A DNA stretch of 64,000 bases from Streptomyces sp. NBC_01353 (GCF_036237275.1 NZ_CP108352.1:7713501-7777500), one strand, 5' to 3'; shown: positions 40,195 to 48,541, numbered from the stretch's first letter. Translations and numbers: made by a program. The notes: generated by a model not told the origin, from the sequence alone.

Positions 40195-41397
40195 ATGGCT
40201 ACCGACATCAAGGACACCGCCCATGCCGTCGAGGCCGCCGCCGTCATGGGGCTGCTCCCGGCACGGCCGCGGTTGCTCGCTCTGGGCGAGCCCACCCACG
40301 GCGAGGACACGCTGCTCGACGTGCGCAACGCGCTCTTCCGGCAGCTCGTCGAGGAGGAGGGCTACCGGACGATCACGATCGAGAGCGGCTGCCTGGCGGG
40401 CCTGATCGTGGACGACCACGTCACCTCGGGCGCGGGCACCCTCGACGAGGTCATGGAGCGCGGCTTCACCCACGGCTTCGGCGCGTCCGCGGCCAACCGC
40501 GAACTCGTGCGCTGGATGCGGGCGTACAACGACGGCCGGCCCGCGCCCGAGCAGCTCCGCTTCGCAGGATTCGACGGCCCGCTGGAGATCACCGGCGCCG
40601 AGAGCCCCCGGCAGGCCCTCATCGCGCTCCACGACTACCTCGCGGCCGGCGTGGACGCGGACCTGCTCCCCTGCACCACGGAAACACTCGACCGCCTGCT
40701 CGGCGCCGACGACCGGTGGGCCAGTTCCGCCGCGATGACGGACGCGGCGCAGTCCGTCGGACAGTCGGCCGAGGCCAGGGAACTGCGGCTGCTCGCCGAC
40801 GATCTGGTGGCGCTGCTCGACGAGCAGACACCGCACCTGATCACGACGACCTCGCGGGAGGCGTGGGACCGGGCGCGCCTGTACGGGCGCACCGCCACCG
40901 GCCTGCTGCGCTACCACTACTGGATGGCCGACCCCTCACCGAGCCGCATGGCGAGGCTGGTGGGCCTGCGGGGCCGGATGATGGCCGACAACCTCCTCGC
41001 CCTCGCCGAACGGGGCCCTGCACTGGTCTTCGCCCACAACGGCCATCTCCAGCGGAACAAGAGCACGATGCGGCTGGGCGACCTGCGGCTGGAGTGGTGG
41101 AGCGTCGGCGCGATCGTGAACTCCTGCCTGGGCGAGGGGTACGCCTTCCTGGCCACGGCCCTCGGCACGATCCGGCACCAGGGAGTGGACACCCCGCCGC
41201 CGGACACCGTCGAAGGACTCCTGTACGCGCTCCCGGAGGACCGCTGCGTCATCGACGCCCCGCGGCTGGCCACCGCCCTCGGCGATACGCGCCCCGCGCC
41301 CCGTGTATCCCCCTGGTTCGGCTACTCCCCGCTCGACCCGGCCCACCTGGCCGACAGCGACGGCATCGTGTTCGTCAAGGACGTTCCGCAGCGCTAG
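40195..41397 (+). CDS. Erythromycin-esterase-like protein
   Basis: This 400-residue protein of the Ere family has LLALGEPTHGED (catalytic Glu and His region), TITIESGCLAG, ERGFTHGFGASAANRELVRWM, and VFAHNGHLQRNKS with the second His pair. EreA and EreB open macrolactone rings; many actinobacterial members (such as succinoglycan-type relatives) have unknown substrates. Regulation by the adjacent MerR-type gene suggests drug or metabolite induction. Macrolide resistance is possible but not shown. Confidence 0.82.
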   Translation: MATDIKDTAHAVEAAAVMGLLPARPRLLALGEPTHGEDTLLDVRNALFRQLVEEEGYRTITIESGCLAGLIVDDHVTSGAGTLDEVMERGFTHGFGASAANRELVRWMRAYNDGRPAPEQLRFAGFDGPLEITGAESPRQALIALHDYLAAGVDADLLPCTTETLDRLLGADDRWASSAAMTDAAQSVGQSAEARELRLLADDLVALLDEQTPHLITTTSREAWDRARLYGRTATGLLRYHYWMADPSPSRMARLVGLRGRMMADNLLALAERGPALVFAHNGHLQRNKSTMRLGDLRLEWWSVGAIVNSCLGEGYAFLATALGTIRHQGVDTPPPDTVEGLLYALPEDRCVIDAPRLATALGDTRPAPRVSPWFGYSPLDPAHLADSDGIVFVKDVPQR

Positions 41398-41577
41398 TGC
41401 CACCGGCGGCGGTTCGGATCAGCTCGTCTCCCCGGAGCGGATCGGCGTCGTTCGGGATCCGACCTGACCCGACCCCAGCTGGGACGCGCGGCCCGCATGG
41501 GCCGGACAGCCCAACCCGGCTTCCGGAAGACGACGGCTGTGGTCGAATCGGTCCCGACGAGGCGGGAGGAGCCGAAC

Positions 41578-42153
41578 GTGACGGGACTGGACGTGTTCAC
41601 GGACGTGCTCGACCACCCGGTGTACGTCGTGACGGCGGCGGCAGGGAACGGCGAGAGGGCCGGGTGCCTCGTGGGGTTCGCCTCCCAGTGCTCGATCGAC
41701 CCTGCGTGCTTCACGGTGTGGCTGTCCCGGAACAACCACACGTACCCGGTCGCCTGCCGCTCCTCCCATCTCGCGGTGCACGTCCTGAGCCGTGCGCAGA
41801 TCGAGACCGCACGGCTCTTCGGCGAGGAGACGGGCGACGAGATCGACAAGTTCACCCGTGTGACGTGGCGGACCGGACCCGGCGGCGTGCCCGTACTCGC
41901 CGACGCCCGCGCCTGGTTCGTCGGTCGGGTGGAGCAACGGTGGGACGGCGGGGACCACGTCGGCTTCCTGCTCACCCCGGTCGCGGTAGGCGCCGCCGAA
42001 CCTGAGAAGGCCACGGGCGCCGAAGCCGAGACCGAGCCCGAAGCCGAGGGCGCCGCCGACGCCCAGGGCGCGGTCCGACCCGAGGGCGCCGGCCGGCCCG
42101 CCGTCCTTCGTCTCAGCGACGTCTCCGACTTCAGTCCCGGTCACCCGGCCTGA
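41578..42153 (+). CDS. Flavin reductase-like FMN-binding protein
   Basis: This 191-residue protein has the split-barrel flavin reductase fold: DHPVYVVTAAAGNGERAGCL VGFASQCSIDP, FTVWLSRNNHTY, HVLSRAQIETARLFGEETGD. The C-terminal 45 residues are a low-complexity Glu/Ala/Pro tail. It starts at GTG 41578, with GGAGGAG ahead. The last 23 bases overlap the convergent phosphatase gene. It may supply reduced flavin or reduce another cofactor. Confidence 0.8.
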   Translation: MTGLDVFTDVLDHPVYVVTAAAGNGERAGCLVGFASQCSIDPACFTVWLSRNNHTYPVACRSSHLAVHVLSRAQIETARLFGEETGDEIDKFTRVTWRTGPGGVPVLADARAWFVGRVEQRWDGGDHVGFLLTPVAVGAAEPEKATGAEAETEPEAEGAADAQGAVRPEGAGRPAVLRLSDVSDFSPGHPA

Positions 42154-44233
42154 GTTCGGGGCCTTGACGCCGGATCCGGGCGAGGACGATCACGGCGTCG
42201 TCGGTGGGCGCGTCCGGCAGCAGGCGCGCCAGGATGCCGTCCGCCGTCTCCTCCAACGTGCCGGTCGCGCCTGCGAGCTGCGACCGGAGCGCCGCCATTC
42301 CCTCGTCGATGTCGACGCCGCGCGCCTCGACGAGGCCGTCGGTGTAGAGCGCGAGGGTGTCGCCGTCGTGGAGCTCGATCTCCGTCGTACGGAAAGGCAC
42401 GTCGCCGACGCCCAGCGGCACTCCGAGCACCTCGTCGATCGACTCGACCGCGCCGTCCGCCCGGCGGCGCAGCGGCGGCAGGTGACCCGCGTTCGCGATG
42501 CGGGCCAGGCCGGTCGTCGGGTCGTAGCGGATGTAGAGACAGGTCGCGTACGCGATGCCGGCGTCCTGGGCGCAGGCGTCGAGCTCCCTGAGCAGACTGT
42601 CGGGTTCCAGGTTCTGGCGGGCCAGCGCCTTGGCGGTGATGCGAAGGCGACCCATCGCCGCCGCTGCGGGCACGCCGTGCCCCACCACGTCGCCGACCAC
42701 CAGCGCCACACGGCCGCCCGGCAGGTCGATCACGTCGTACCAGTCGCCGCCGACCTCCGTGACGCGGCCGCCGGGCAGGTAGCGGTGGGCGACGCGCACG
42801 GACGGGCTGTTCGCCAGCGCGGTGGGCAGCAGCTCCCGTTGGAGGGTGAGCGCGATGTCCTGGACGCGGCTGTAGAGCCGCGCGTTGTCCAGGCACAGCG
42901 CAGCCCGCGAGGCGAGCTCGCCCGCCAGACTGAGGTCCTGGTCGGTGAAGTCCGGGCGGGTGCCGGAGCGGCCGAACATGGCGATTCCCTGCACCGTGCC
43001 CCGCGCGATGAGTGGAGCGATGAGCAGAGACGTCAGACCGGTGTCGATGAGGAGCTGGGCGCGGGCCTGGTGCATGACCGTCCGGATCATGAAGTCGGCG
43101 TTCACGGGGACGCAGACGGGCCGGCCCGTTCTCAGAGTCTCGTGGATGCTGGAGCCGGGCGGGTAGGTCACGCGCTCCAGGCCGCTGACCAGCTCGGGGG
43201 CGGGAGGCGGCAGGCACGTGCCGGCCGCGATTCGACGGGTGACCAGCACCGATTCCGGATCGAACACCTCGCGTTCGTCCTCCCACTCCACGACCTCCAC
43301 CACGGAGGCGTCGCAGAACTCGGGAACGACTGCCTCGACCAGTTCGCGGGCGGTGACGTCCACGTCCAGCGTGGCGCCGATGCGGGCCGCGGCCCGGTCC
43401 AGCAACGCCAGTCTCTGCCGCCCGGCGGCCGCCTCCACGATGGCCTGCTCACGGTCGGTGACGTCCACGAGGAGACCGCCCAGGCCAGGCCGCGTGCCGA
43501 CGGCCTGACTGAGGGGGAAGAAGCTCACGGAGCGTACATGGTCCCGGTCGGGACGGCCCGTCGTACGCAGGACGACAAGCGTGTTCACGACGGGCCGGCC
43601 CTCGTCGGCGACGGCCCGCAGCATGCGCTGGTACTCGCCCCCGTCGGACGTGATCATGAACTCGTCCATGGTCCGCCCGATGTGGTCCTCGATCGGGATC
43701 CCGTCCATGTCGGCCAGGGCCTGGTTGAGATGGACGTAGCGCAGGTTCTCGTCGAGCATCACCAGGCCGATCGGGCACGTCTCGAAGAGCGCGTCGAGAA
43801 AGGCGAGGTTGGTCTTCACCCGGTCGAGCCCCTCGCTCTCGCTCGCCAGCCCCAGGATGACGGAGCCGCCCTCGGCGCCGGTCACCGGGAAGACCCGGAA
43901 CCCGCAGTCGAAGACCCTGCCGTCCTGGTGCAGCGCCTGCACGCGCGTCCGCCAGTAGCCCAACGTGCGGCCGCGCTCCGCGAGGCGCTCCGCCGCACCG
44001 GTCCCGTCGAGGGGGGCGGCGGGAAAGAGGACGGCGGCCGGCCGGGACAGGACGTCCGCGGCCTTGTAGCCGAAGAGCCGCTGCGCACCGGGCCCCCAGT
44101 AGCAGATCCGGCCCTCCTCGTCGATGCCGAGCACGGCTACCGCCACATGTTCCAGCAGCGTTCCGGGTTCCGACCAGAGAGGCCCGGGCGCCTGCTCGTC
44201 CCACGGTCGACCCCCCGGTCGAGGCGAGGACAC
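42131..44233 (-). CDS. PAS-PAS-GAF-SpoIIE serine phosphatase
   Basis: In this 700-residue protein the domains in order are PAS (about 25-130, ILGIDEEGRICYWGPGAQRL), a second PAS (about 145-265), GAF (about 270-440) and PP2C/SpoIIE (about 480-695). The phosphatase domain carries the metal-binding VGGDWYDVIDL and VVGDVVGHG, LYTDGLVE and DDAVIVLAR. No HATPase kinase domain is present. Such proteins dephosphorylate anti-sigma-factor antagonists in response to a bound signal. No sigma, RsbV or RsbW gene is adjacent. Confidence 0.9.
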   Translation of the reverse strand: MSSPRPGGRPWDEQAPGPLWSEPGTLLEHVAVAVLGIDEEGRICYWGPGAQRLFGYKAADVLSRPAAVLFPAAPLDGTGAAERLAERGRTLGYWRTRVQALHQDGRVFDCGFRVFPVTGAEGGSVILGLASESEGLDRVKTNLAFLDALFETCPIGLVMLDENLRYVHLNQALADMDGIPIEDHIGRTMDEFMITSDGGEYQRMLRAVADEGRPVVNTLVVLRTTGRPDRDHVRSVSFFPLSQAVGTRPGLGGLLVDVTDREQAIVEAAAGRQRLALLDRAAARIGATLDVDVTARELVEAVVPEFCDASVVEVVEWEDEREVFDPESVLVTRRIAAGTCLPPPAPELVSGLERVTYPPGSSIHETLRTGRPVCVPVNADFMIRTVMHQARAQLLIDTGLTSLLIAPLIARGTVQGIAMFGRSGTRPDFTDQDLSLAGELASRAALCLDNARLYSRVQDIALTLQRELLPTALANSPSVRVAHRYLPGGRVTEVGGDWYDVIDLPGGRVALVVGDVVGHGVPAAAAMGRLRITAKALARQNLEPDSLLRELDACAQDAGIAYATCLYIRYDPTTGLARIANAGHLPPLRRRADGAVESIDEVLGVPLGVGDVPFRTTEIELHDGDTLALYTDGLVEARGVDIDEGMAALRSQLAGATGTLEETADGILARLLPDAPTDDAVIVLARIRRQGPELRPGDRD

Positions 44234-44618
44234 CTGGCCCCCTTTCCGGGCACGGACGAAGGGCGAGTGCGTTACTCACCGGCAGAGCGGGACCCTCACG
44301 TCAATTCTGCCCGCGCTCCTGGGTTCGGACATCACGGAGGCCGGGCGGGGCGCCCTCAGGGCAGCGGTGTGCCCGCCCGCCGCGTTGACGATCTCGCCCG
44401 TGTGGTGGGGCGCCGGGGACGCGCCCGGCGCGGAACCCGTACGTGCACGTTGCCGACGGGTGGTCCCGCCGCGCGGTAATCGGCCAGGCCCGGATCGATT
44501 TGTGCCATTCGTCAGCAACCCGCCTCCAACATCACCGAGGCCCGGCTACACAGGAGGACCGAGGTGGCGCGCTGCCGTCCTCAAATGTGCTGGCCGGTTG
44601 TGGGGGAGGACTGGACGG
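44234..44618. other. Intergenic boundary region before the AICE-like debris
   Basis: No intact gene is seen in these 385 bases. The minus strand carries a short stretch that could be the C-terminus of a lost short-chain dehydrogenase (TGEIVNAAGG). This is too short to call. The accessory region begins just to its right. Confidence 0.4.
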
Positions 44619-44828
44619 TTGCTGACCATCAACGTGGCCGTGCTGCTCGTGGTCATCGTGTTCTTGCGACTGCGGCGGCGTACGGAGGCCCGCAGCCGCT
44701 TCGACGAGAAGTTGACCGTCGTCATCGTCCTGGCGCTGGGCGTCGTGCTCGCTCCCACCCCGGTCGGCCAAGGAATCCTGAACATTCTCGGGGAGCTCGC
44801 GAGCGGCGTCACGCAGGCCAGTCGATGA
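44619..44828 (+). CDS. Small AICE-type membrane protein
   Basis: This 69-residue protein starts at TTG (44619), with GGAGGA about ten bases before it. Residues 2-17 and 33-52 form hydrophobic helices (LTINVAVLLVVIVFLRLRRR; EKLTVVIVLALGVVLAPTPV). I recall similar small proteins beside Mrr-type nucleases in Streptomyces integrative elements. Its stop overlaps the next ATG (ATGA). Function unknown. Confidence 0.6.
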   Translation: MLTINVAVLLVVIVFLRLRRRTEARSRFDEKLTVVIVLALGVVLAPTPVGQGILNILGELASGVTQASR

Positions 44829-45248
44829 GCCCCGCGCGCGCAGGCGCCGTGGGGCGGCGACCAGGCGCCCGCCCACACGGCGGCGTACTCGGCGCGCGGG
44901 CAAGCGGCGGCAACGCGCAGGCGACCGGCTGTTCGGTCTCCTCGTGGCCGCGGCCCTGGCCATCGGCCTCGTGGTGGCCGTCGTCAACTGGCTGCCGGCC
45001 CACTGGTGGGTCCTGGTCGTCTTCGGCTCGCTCGCGGCGCCGGCGTGCGGCGGCCGGTTGTACCACAAGCGCCAGAGGGATCGATGGGAGGCAGTTCGGG
45101 CGCACGCCCTGTGGTACGGCCTGTCCGAGCTGGACGCCCTCCACCACTCCCGGTTCGAGGACGCGGTGCGCGAGCTGATGCGCCGCGACGGCTGCCGGGA
45201 CGCGGTCCGCGTCGGAGGCCGCGGTGACCTGGGCGCCGACAGGCGCGT
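44825..45248 (+). pseudogene. Mrr-like restriction endonuclease, frameshifted and truncated
   Basis: The ATG at 44825 (ATGA overlap) opens one frame, but the conserved protein lies in another. From about 44850 the frame reads RLFGLLVAAALAIGL, two hydrophobic helices, then DALHHSRFEDAVRELMRRDG and VGGRGDLGAD. The last block is the start of the Mrr catalytic site (the Asp of the PD-ExK fold). Immediately after this Asp the sequence changes to that of an HTH gene, so the ExK part (QCKHR in homologues) is gone. Start frameshift plus 3' deletion: inactive. Confidence 0.7.
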
Positions 45249-45638
45249 CCGTGCCCTATATGCGCTGGGCTGAACTGGCAGATCGCCGAGCTGGCCGGCG
45301 TCTCGCGGGACACGGTGGGCGCGTTGGCGTCTGCGTCGTGGCCCACGATCAAGGTGGCCGCTGACGACGGGATCCGCGCGGCGTACGAAGCGCTGTCGAT
45401 GCGTACTGGCACGTCGGCCAAGACGCGTCTGCGTGCCCAGAGGAGCGGTTGGGCTCCGCCGCTCGCGTGGGACGACGACACGATCGACGACCCGCACGGG
45501 GTGCCCCAGACCGATGCGCCTGCGCCGGCCCCGGTCGAGGGTCGGGATGCCGTGGCTCGGTTCCTGATGGGGGAGTCGGTCGTCCTGGACCCCGTCGCCC
45601 GGCGGGAGGCGATCGCGTTTGACGATTTGGGTCGATGA
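45249..45638 (+). pseudogene. Helix-turn-helix protein of AICE type, both ends lost
   Basis: The sequence starts abruptly at RVRALYALG, slips frame at 45273, then reads QIAELAGVSRDTVGA, an HTH. It continues with YEALSMRTGTSAKTRLRAQR and SGWAPPLAWDDDTIDDP, a block I recall from small regulators in Streptomyces plasmids and integrative elements. It ends after MGESVVLDPVARREA, where homologues continue. The left edge is the deletion joint with the Mrr-like gene. Confidence 0.65.
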
Positions 45639-46033
45639 CTGGCAGATCCAGTGCTGCGGACAGAGCTTCGCGCCAGGGGACGTTGTCTCGTGGACGCTGC
45701 TGGAGGTCGATCCGGAGGACTACGCCGGCGTCGTCGGTAGCGAACGTGCGACTGGGATCGATTTCCGCGAGGAGTAACACGGTCAGGAGCAGGAGCACCC
45801 ACCGACCTGGTTGGAGGTGCTGACCATCGCTGAGGTGCACTGCCGTTACGAGGTACCCCCGGGGGGCCACGGTCAACGAGCACGACCCCGCTTCCGGTAT
45901 CACCGTGCTGGCTCCGGCTAAGGAGGCGGACAGGTGGGCCAAGGCCCGGTCAGATGTTCGCTTCGCGGGCTACCTGGTGACCGCCCGGCGTGCCACAGAC
46001 GTGTCAGAAGGTGCGGCTACTCGCAGTCAATGA
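45619..46033 (+). pseudogene. DUF6578-like gene broken by a stop and a frameshift
   Basis: A TTG at 45619, behind GGGAGG, opens IWVDDWQIQCCGQSFAPGDV and SWTLLEVDPEDYAGVVGSER, the N-terminus of DUF6578 proteins. A TAA at 45775 cuts it. The same frame then continues with LTIAEVHCRYEVPPGG, and a one-base slip near 45862 restores the C-terminus (VRFAGYLVTARRA) to a stop at 46033. Two lesions; the protein cannot be made as one chain. Confidence 0.7.
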
Positions 46034-46067
46034 GGGAGCCGGAGGGACAGACTCCGGCCTGGTCGCT

Positions 46068-46084
46068 GTACAGCAGCGCGGTAC
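46068..46084. promoter_or_regulatory. Operator-like dyad, copy A
   Basis: GTACAGC-AGC-GCGGTAC is a 17-base dyad with one mismatch. It lies inside a ~100-base segment (46064-46165) repeated imperfectly at 47687-47790, where the dyad is perfect. GTAC-ended dyads are typical of Kor-type GntR repressor sites on Streptomyces conjugative elements. The regulator is inferred. Confidence 0.5.
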
Positions 46085-46173
46085 CGCACCCCTTCAACCG
46101 ACCCCGCCCGGTGGCGACCCTCCGGGGCCTCGGAGCGGCCGGGTACGGGCGTCGCTGACCGATCCGGCCAGAG

Positions 46174-46215
46174 CTATGGATCAGAAGGTTGCAGGTTCGA
46201 ATCCGGCCGAGTGCA
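46174..46215 (+). tRNA. 3' half of a tRNA-Arg, probable attachment-site remnant
   Basis: From the anticodon loop (CTATGGA) on, the sequence reads ATCAGAAGGTTGCAGG, the T-loop TTCGAAT and the acceptor strand CGAGTGC-A, matching the 3' half of Streptomyces tRNA-Arg(ACG) as I recall it. The 5' half is absent: no GCACTCG acceptor strand lies upstream. The T-stem has an A-G mismatch (CCGGC instead of CCTGC). A strong terminator follows, as after real tRNA genes. This is how attR looks after integration of an element into a tRNA gene. It is not a functional tRNA. Confidence 0.7.
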
Positions 46216-46223
46216 CAGCCTGA

Positions 46224-46251
46224 GAGGCCCCGGACGAGAGTCCGGGGCCTC
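46224..46251 (+). terminator. Hairpin terminator behind the tRNA-Arg remnant
   Basis: There is a perfect 12-bp stem GAGGCCCCGGAC with GAGA loop, ending in a CTTCGTTG tail. It lies nine bases after the tRNA 3' end. Confidence 0.8.
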
Positions 46252-46372
46252 CTTCGTTGTGCTGCATCGCAGCGGAGTGCAGCAACCGTGGCAGGTCCAG
46301 CCCAGAGCAGCTCCACGACCTCGGATAGCCTCTGCCCACCCGGGATTCGGGCAACGTGAAACGGAGGCCGCT

Positions 46373-46663
46373 GTGTCGGTACGCGAGAACTTCGCCAGGC
46401 TCTTCAAGCGCACCGCCGAGCTCCCTGACGGTGAGCTGTTCGCCGTGGAGCGCCCTTGCGTGTGCTCGCCGGAGTGGCCCGGCCTGGAGTCGACAGCGAA
46501 CGGACACATGCTTCCGGCTCAGCCTTCCAGTCACTACAGCGTTCTAACGAACCCGGAAATCGGTCCTTTCATAGCGCGGTGCACGGGCTGTCGAGCGCGC
46601 TATCCGCACCCTTGGGTGGTTCCGCAGGGCGCGCCGATGCCCTTCGACTGGGCTCGCGACTGA
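46373..46663 (+). CDS. Hypothetical protein with Cys pairs
   Basis: This 96-residue protein starts at GTG 46373, with GGAGG seven bases ahead (MSVRENFARLFKRTAELPDG). Cys pairs (PCVC, CTGC) could bind zinc. Not recognised. It lies right after the tRNA-Arg remnant. Confidence 0.6.
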   Translation: MSVRENFARLFKRTAELPDGELFAVERPCVCSPEWPGLESTANGHMLPAQPSSHYSVLTNPEIGPFIARCTGCRARYPHPWVVPQGAPMPFDWARD

Positions 46664-46681
46664 GTAGGCTCCGCGCCGTCT

Positions 46682-46891
46682 ATGGGCCGTGGGAAGGCGG
46701 CCGAGGGTGGCCAAGGTGGACACCGGCGGTCGCTCGACCGCAGGTCAGAGGCAGTGCTGGGTGAAGCCCCCGGTCGGATCAAGTTCCAGGGCAAGAACCA
46801 CTGCCCCGGGACCTGCGCGACAGAAGAGGAGGCCTCGGCAGTAGCCGAGGCGAAGCGGGACGAGTTGATGCCCTACTTGGTGCGCCGATAA
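46682..46891 (+). CDS. Doubtful small open frame
   Basis: This 69-residue frame has an ATG start and no good ribosome site. The second half (CATEEEASAVAEAKRDELMP) looks protein-like, while the first half is Gly/Arg-rich and random-looking. It may be the end of a truncated gene. Confidence 0.3.
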   Translation: MGRGKAAEGGQGGHRRSLDRRSEAVLGEAPGRIKFQGKNHCPGTCATEEEASAVAEAKRDELMPYLVRR

Positions 46892-46901
46892 CGGTGTTGG
46901 C

Positions 46902-47063
46902 GTGAGGGGTCCGGTCCCGGGAGGGGTCGGGCCCTTCTGCGTTGGCGACGCCTCCATATTCCATTGCGCACGCAATGGGTGCTGCGACACCTGCGGGCAC
47001 GACGAGAACTGCATGAGCCGCGAGGCTCCACTCGTCGACCCCAGCGACGACTACGGCCTCTAG
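46902..47063 (+). CDS. Small Cys-rich protein
   Basis: This 53-residue open frame starts at GTG 46902. The core HCARNGCCDTCGHDENCM has five cysteines and two histidines within 17 residues, a pattern fit for zinc binding, and it ends PSDDYGL. Not recognised; too short for routine annotation. No strong ribosome site. Confidence 0.4.
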   Translation: MRGPVPGGVGPFCVGDASIFHCARNGCCDTCGHDENCMSREAPLVDPSDDYGL

Positions 47064-47280
47064 CCCCCAGACCGGCCCCACCCTTCCAGCGGCCGCACGA
47101 CCTCCCCGACTTCCCCCAGCGGGGAGGGCACCCCGAGCAGGCACCCGGACACGCGGCCGCACGACCCCCTTCGTCACCGACCCGCTTCCGATGAGTGCCG
47201 CCCACACCAGCCGCGCGCCCCGACTCCCCCTTCCCGGGGCGCGCGGCCCCACCCTGCACCTCCAGGCCACAGGAGTCCTC
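47064..47280. other. GC-rich leader with hairpins
   Basis: No gene is supported. The stretch holds a short inverted repeat (GCGCGCCCCGACTCCC ... GGGGCGCGC, about 47213-47246) that may be a weak terminator or leader structure before the next small frame. Confidence 0.35.
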
Positions 47281-47445
47281 ATGAAGCAGTTCACCTCGCA
47301 GGCCACGACCCCTCTCGTGCCCGATCCGGCGGGTGCCAAGGGGCAGTCACGGGGAACCACGGCACGCCCAACACTTCCCCGCATGTCAGTGAACGTGCAG
47401 GTCAGCCGGAATCCACGTGCGGGATCTTCCAAACTGGTGCACTGA
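47281..47445 (+). CDS. Small hypothetical protein
   Basis: This 54-residue frame starts at ATG 47281, with AGGAG seven bases ahead (MKQFTSQATTPLVPDPAGAK). The good ribosome site supports expression. Function unknown. Confidence 0.4.
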   Translation: MKQFTSQATTPLVPDPAGAKGQSRGTTARPTLPRMSVNVQVSRNPRAGSSKLVH

Positions 47446-47549
47446 CGGTCTTTGCAGGCTGCGCCGGAAGTGCGCTCACATCTGGTGAGAGGGGCAAGGG
47501 CCTGCCAAGATCAGGCTGTGGGCTGCCCGTATCCGCCCTGCTTCTTGCG

Positions 47550-47684
47550 ATGGGCATCCAGGAGTACCGCGACGGCGGTTCCGTTGGGTGGCCGATAGGC
47601 GGAGCGCTGCTGGTTTTGGTCAGCCTCTGGGTGGTCTACCGCGGGATGCCTCGCCGACGGGGCAAGACCACCGAGTCGCCGTAG
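47550..47684 (+). CDS. Small single-helix membrane protein, possibly truncated
   Basis: This 44-residue frame has a clear transmembrane helix (WPIGGALLVLVSLWVVYRGM) and a basic tail. Protein-like sequence (LPVSALLLAMGIQEYRDGG) continues upstream of the ATG without a normal start, so the N-terminus may have been lost. Confidence 0.4.
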   Translation: MGIQEYRDGGSVGWPIGGALLVLVSLWVVYRGMPRRRGKTTESP

Positions 47685-47686
47685 GC

Positions 47687-47703
47687 GTACAGCAGCGCTG
47701 TAC
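47687..47703. promoter_or_regulatory. Operator-like dyad, copy B (perfect)
   Basis: GTACAGC-AGC-GCTGTAC is a perfect 17-base dyad, followed by CGCACCCC as in copy A at 46068. The two surrounding segments of about 100 bases share most positions, which marks a duplicated promoter region. Confidence 0.55.
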
Positions 47704-47777
47704 CGCACCCCCAGTGACCGCCCCCGTCCGATACCGTCCCTCCGCGGCCTTGTAGTAACCGGATTGACCGGCGCTGA

Positions 47778-47903
47778 CGACGACAGCAGGAGATCGCCGC
47801 CGAGGCTCTCAAGGAGGTGTACTTCCAGGACAACGGGCGCCGCGCCGGGAGCCTGGAGGAGGTCCGCTTCACCGACATCCAATACCTGGGGTTCGACCTG
47901 TAG
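47778..47903 (+). pseudogene. Orphan C-terminal fragment
   Basis: The frame reads RRQQEIAAEALKEVYFQDNG, then SLEEVRFTDIQYLGFDL and a stop. It looks like real protein but has an in-frame TGA just upstream and no start codon. The parent family is not known to me. Confidence 0.35.
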
Positions 47904-48003
47904 GGGCAGCCCCCGGACGCCGTAGGTCCCCTGGCTGTGATTGAGCGCGATGCTTGGCCAGCCTGACGATCAACAGATGAAGGCGATCGCCGGTGGCACC
48001 ACG

Positions 48004-48038
48004 CGTGAGGCCCGGATCCTGTGGATCCGGGCCTCACG
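48004..48038 (-). terminator. Terminator of tRNA-fMet
   Basis: There is a perfect 16-bp stem (CGTGAGGCCCGGATCC and its complement) with a TGT loop, located ten bases past the 3' end of the minus-strand tRNA gene. Confidence 0.85.
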
Positions 48039-48047
48039 TCTCTTCAG

Positions 48048-48121
48048 TAGCGGGGACAGGATTTGAACCTGCGACCTCTGGGTTATGAGCCCAGCGAGCT
48101 ACCGAGCTGCTCCACCCCGCG
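48048..48121 (-). tRNA. Initiator tRNA-Met (CAT)
   Basis: This 74-nt cloverleaf is on the minus strand: CGCGGGG acceptor, D-arm with GAGCAGCTCGGTAGCTC, anticodon arm CTGGG-CTCATAA-CCCAG, T-arm GCAGG-TTCAAAT-CCTGT, 3' strand CCCCGCT-A. Two initiator hallmarks are present: the unpaired 1-72 position (C/T) and three G-C pairs next to the anticodon loop. CCA is not encoded. It may be the only fully intact gene of this 5-kb debris region. Confidence 0.95.
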
Positions 48122-48270
48122 TCGGTAGGCGCAACAATACGCCACCCACGGCACGCCCAAGACCAGCCGCTCTCATCAGGAATCGCGGTCGTGCTCAGGC
48201 GGAGTGACGGGGTAGGGCCCCACCGAGGCGGGCTCGGACGGGAAGCGTCCGGACTGCTCCGTGCGGGGCA

Positions 48271-48453
48271 CTACTCGGCCGCGGGTAGCCGGAGAGCAAT
48301 GTCGCCGGCGAGCTGGAAGGCGGCGCGCCCCTCATCCGTGTCGTCCCCGAAGTGCGTGAGCAGCTCGACCGCCTGCCGGGCCTCGGCGAGGGTGATCAGC
48401 GGCAGGCGGGGCGCGTCCGGGTAGTCGCCGGAGACGGGCGAGAATGTGTTCAC
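48271..48453 (-). CDS. Small AICE-associated protein
   Basis: This 60-residue protein starts at GTG 48453 (MNTFSPVSGDYPDAPRLPLI) and continues TLAEARQAVELLTHFGDDTD. Proteins of this form sit beside the transfer gene in many Streptomyces integrative elements as I recall. It is divergent from the gene at 48542. Function unknown. Confidence 0.6.
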   Translation of the reverse strand: MNTFSPVSGDYPDAPRLPLITLAEARQAVELLTHFGDDTDEGRAAFQLAGDIALRLPAAE

Positions 48454-48541
48454 GACGCGACAACCCGCCCAGCCGCCCCCGAAAGCCTGTGCAGCACCGC
48501 ACCACGGGCCCGCGCCGTACGGCACACTGCCCGGCCCCCGA

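Noticed and set aside
44260-44450. SDR oxidoreductase fragment on the minus strand
   Set aside because: Only about ten residues (TGEIVNAAGG) look like an SDR end; too short to support a pseudogene call.
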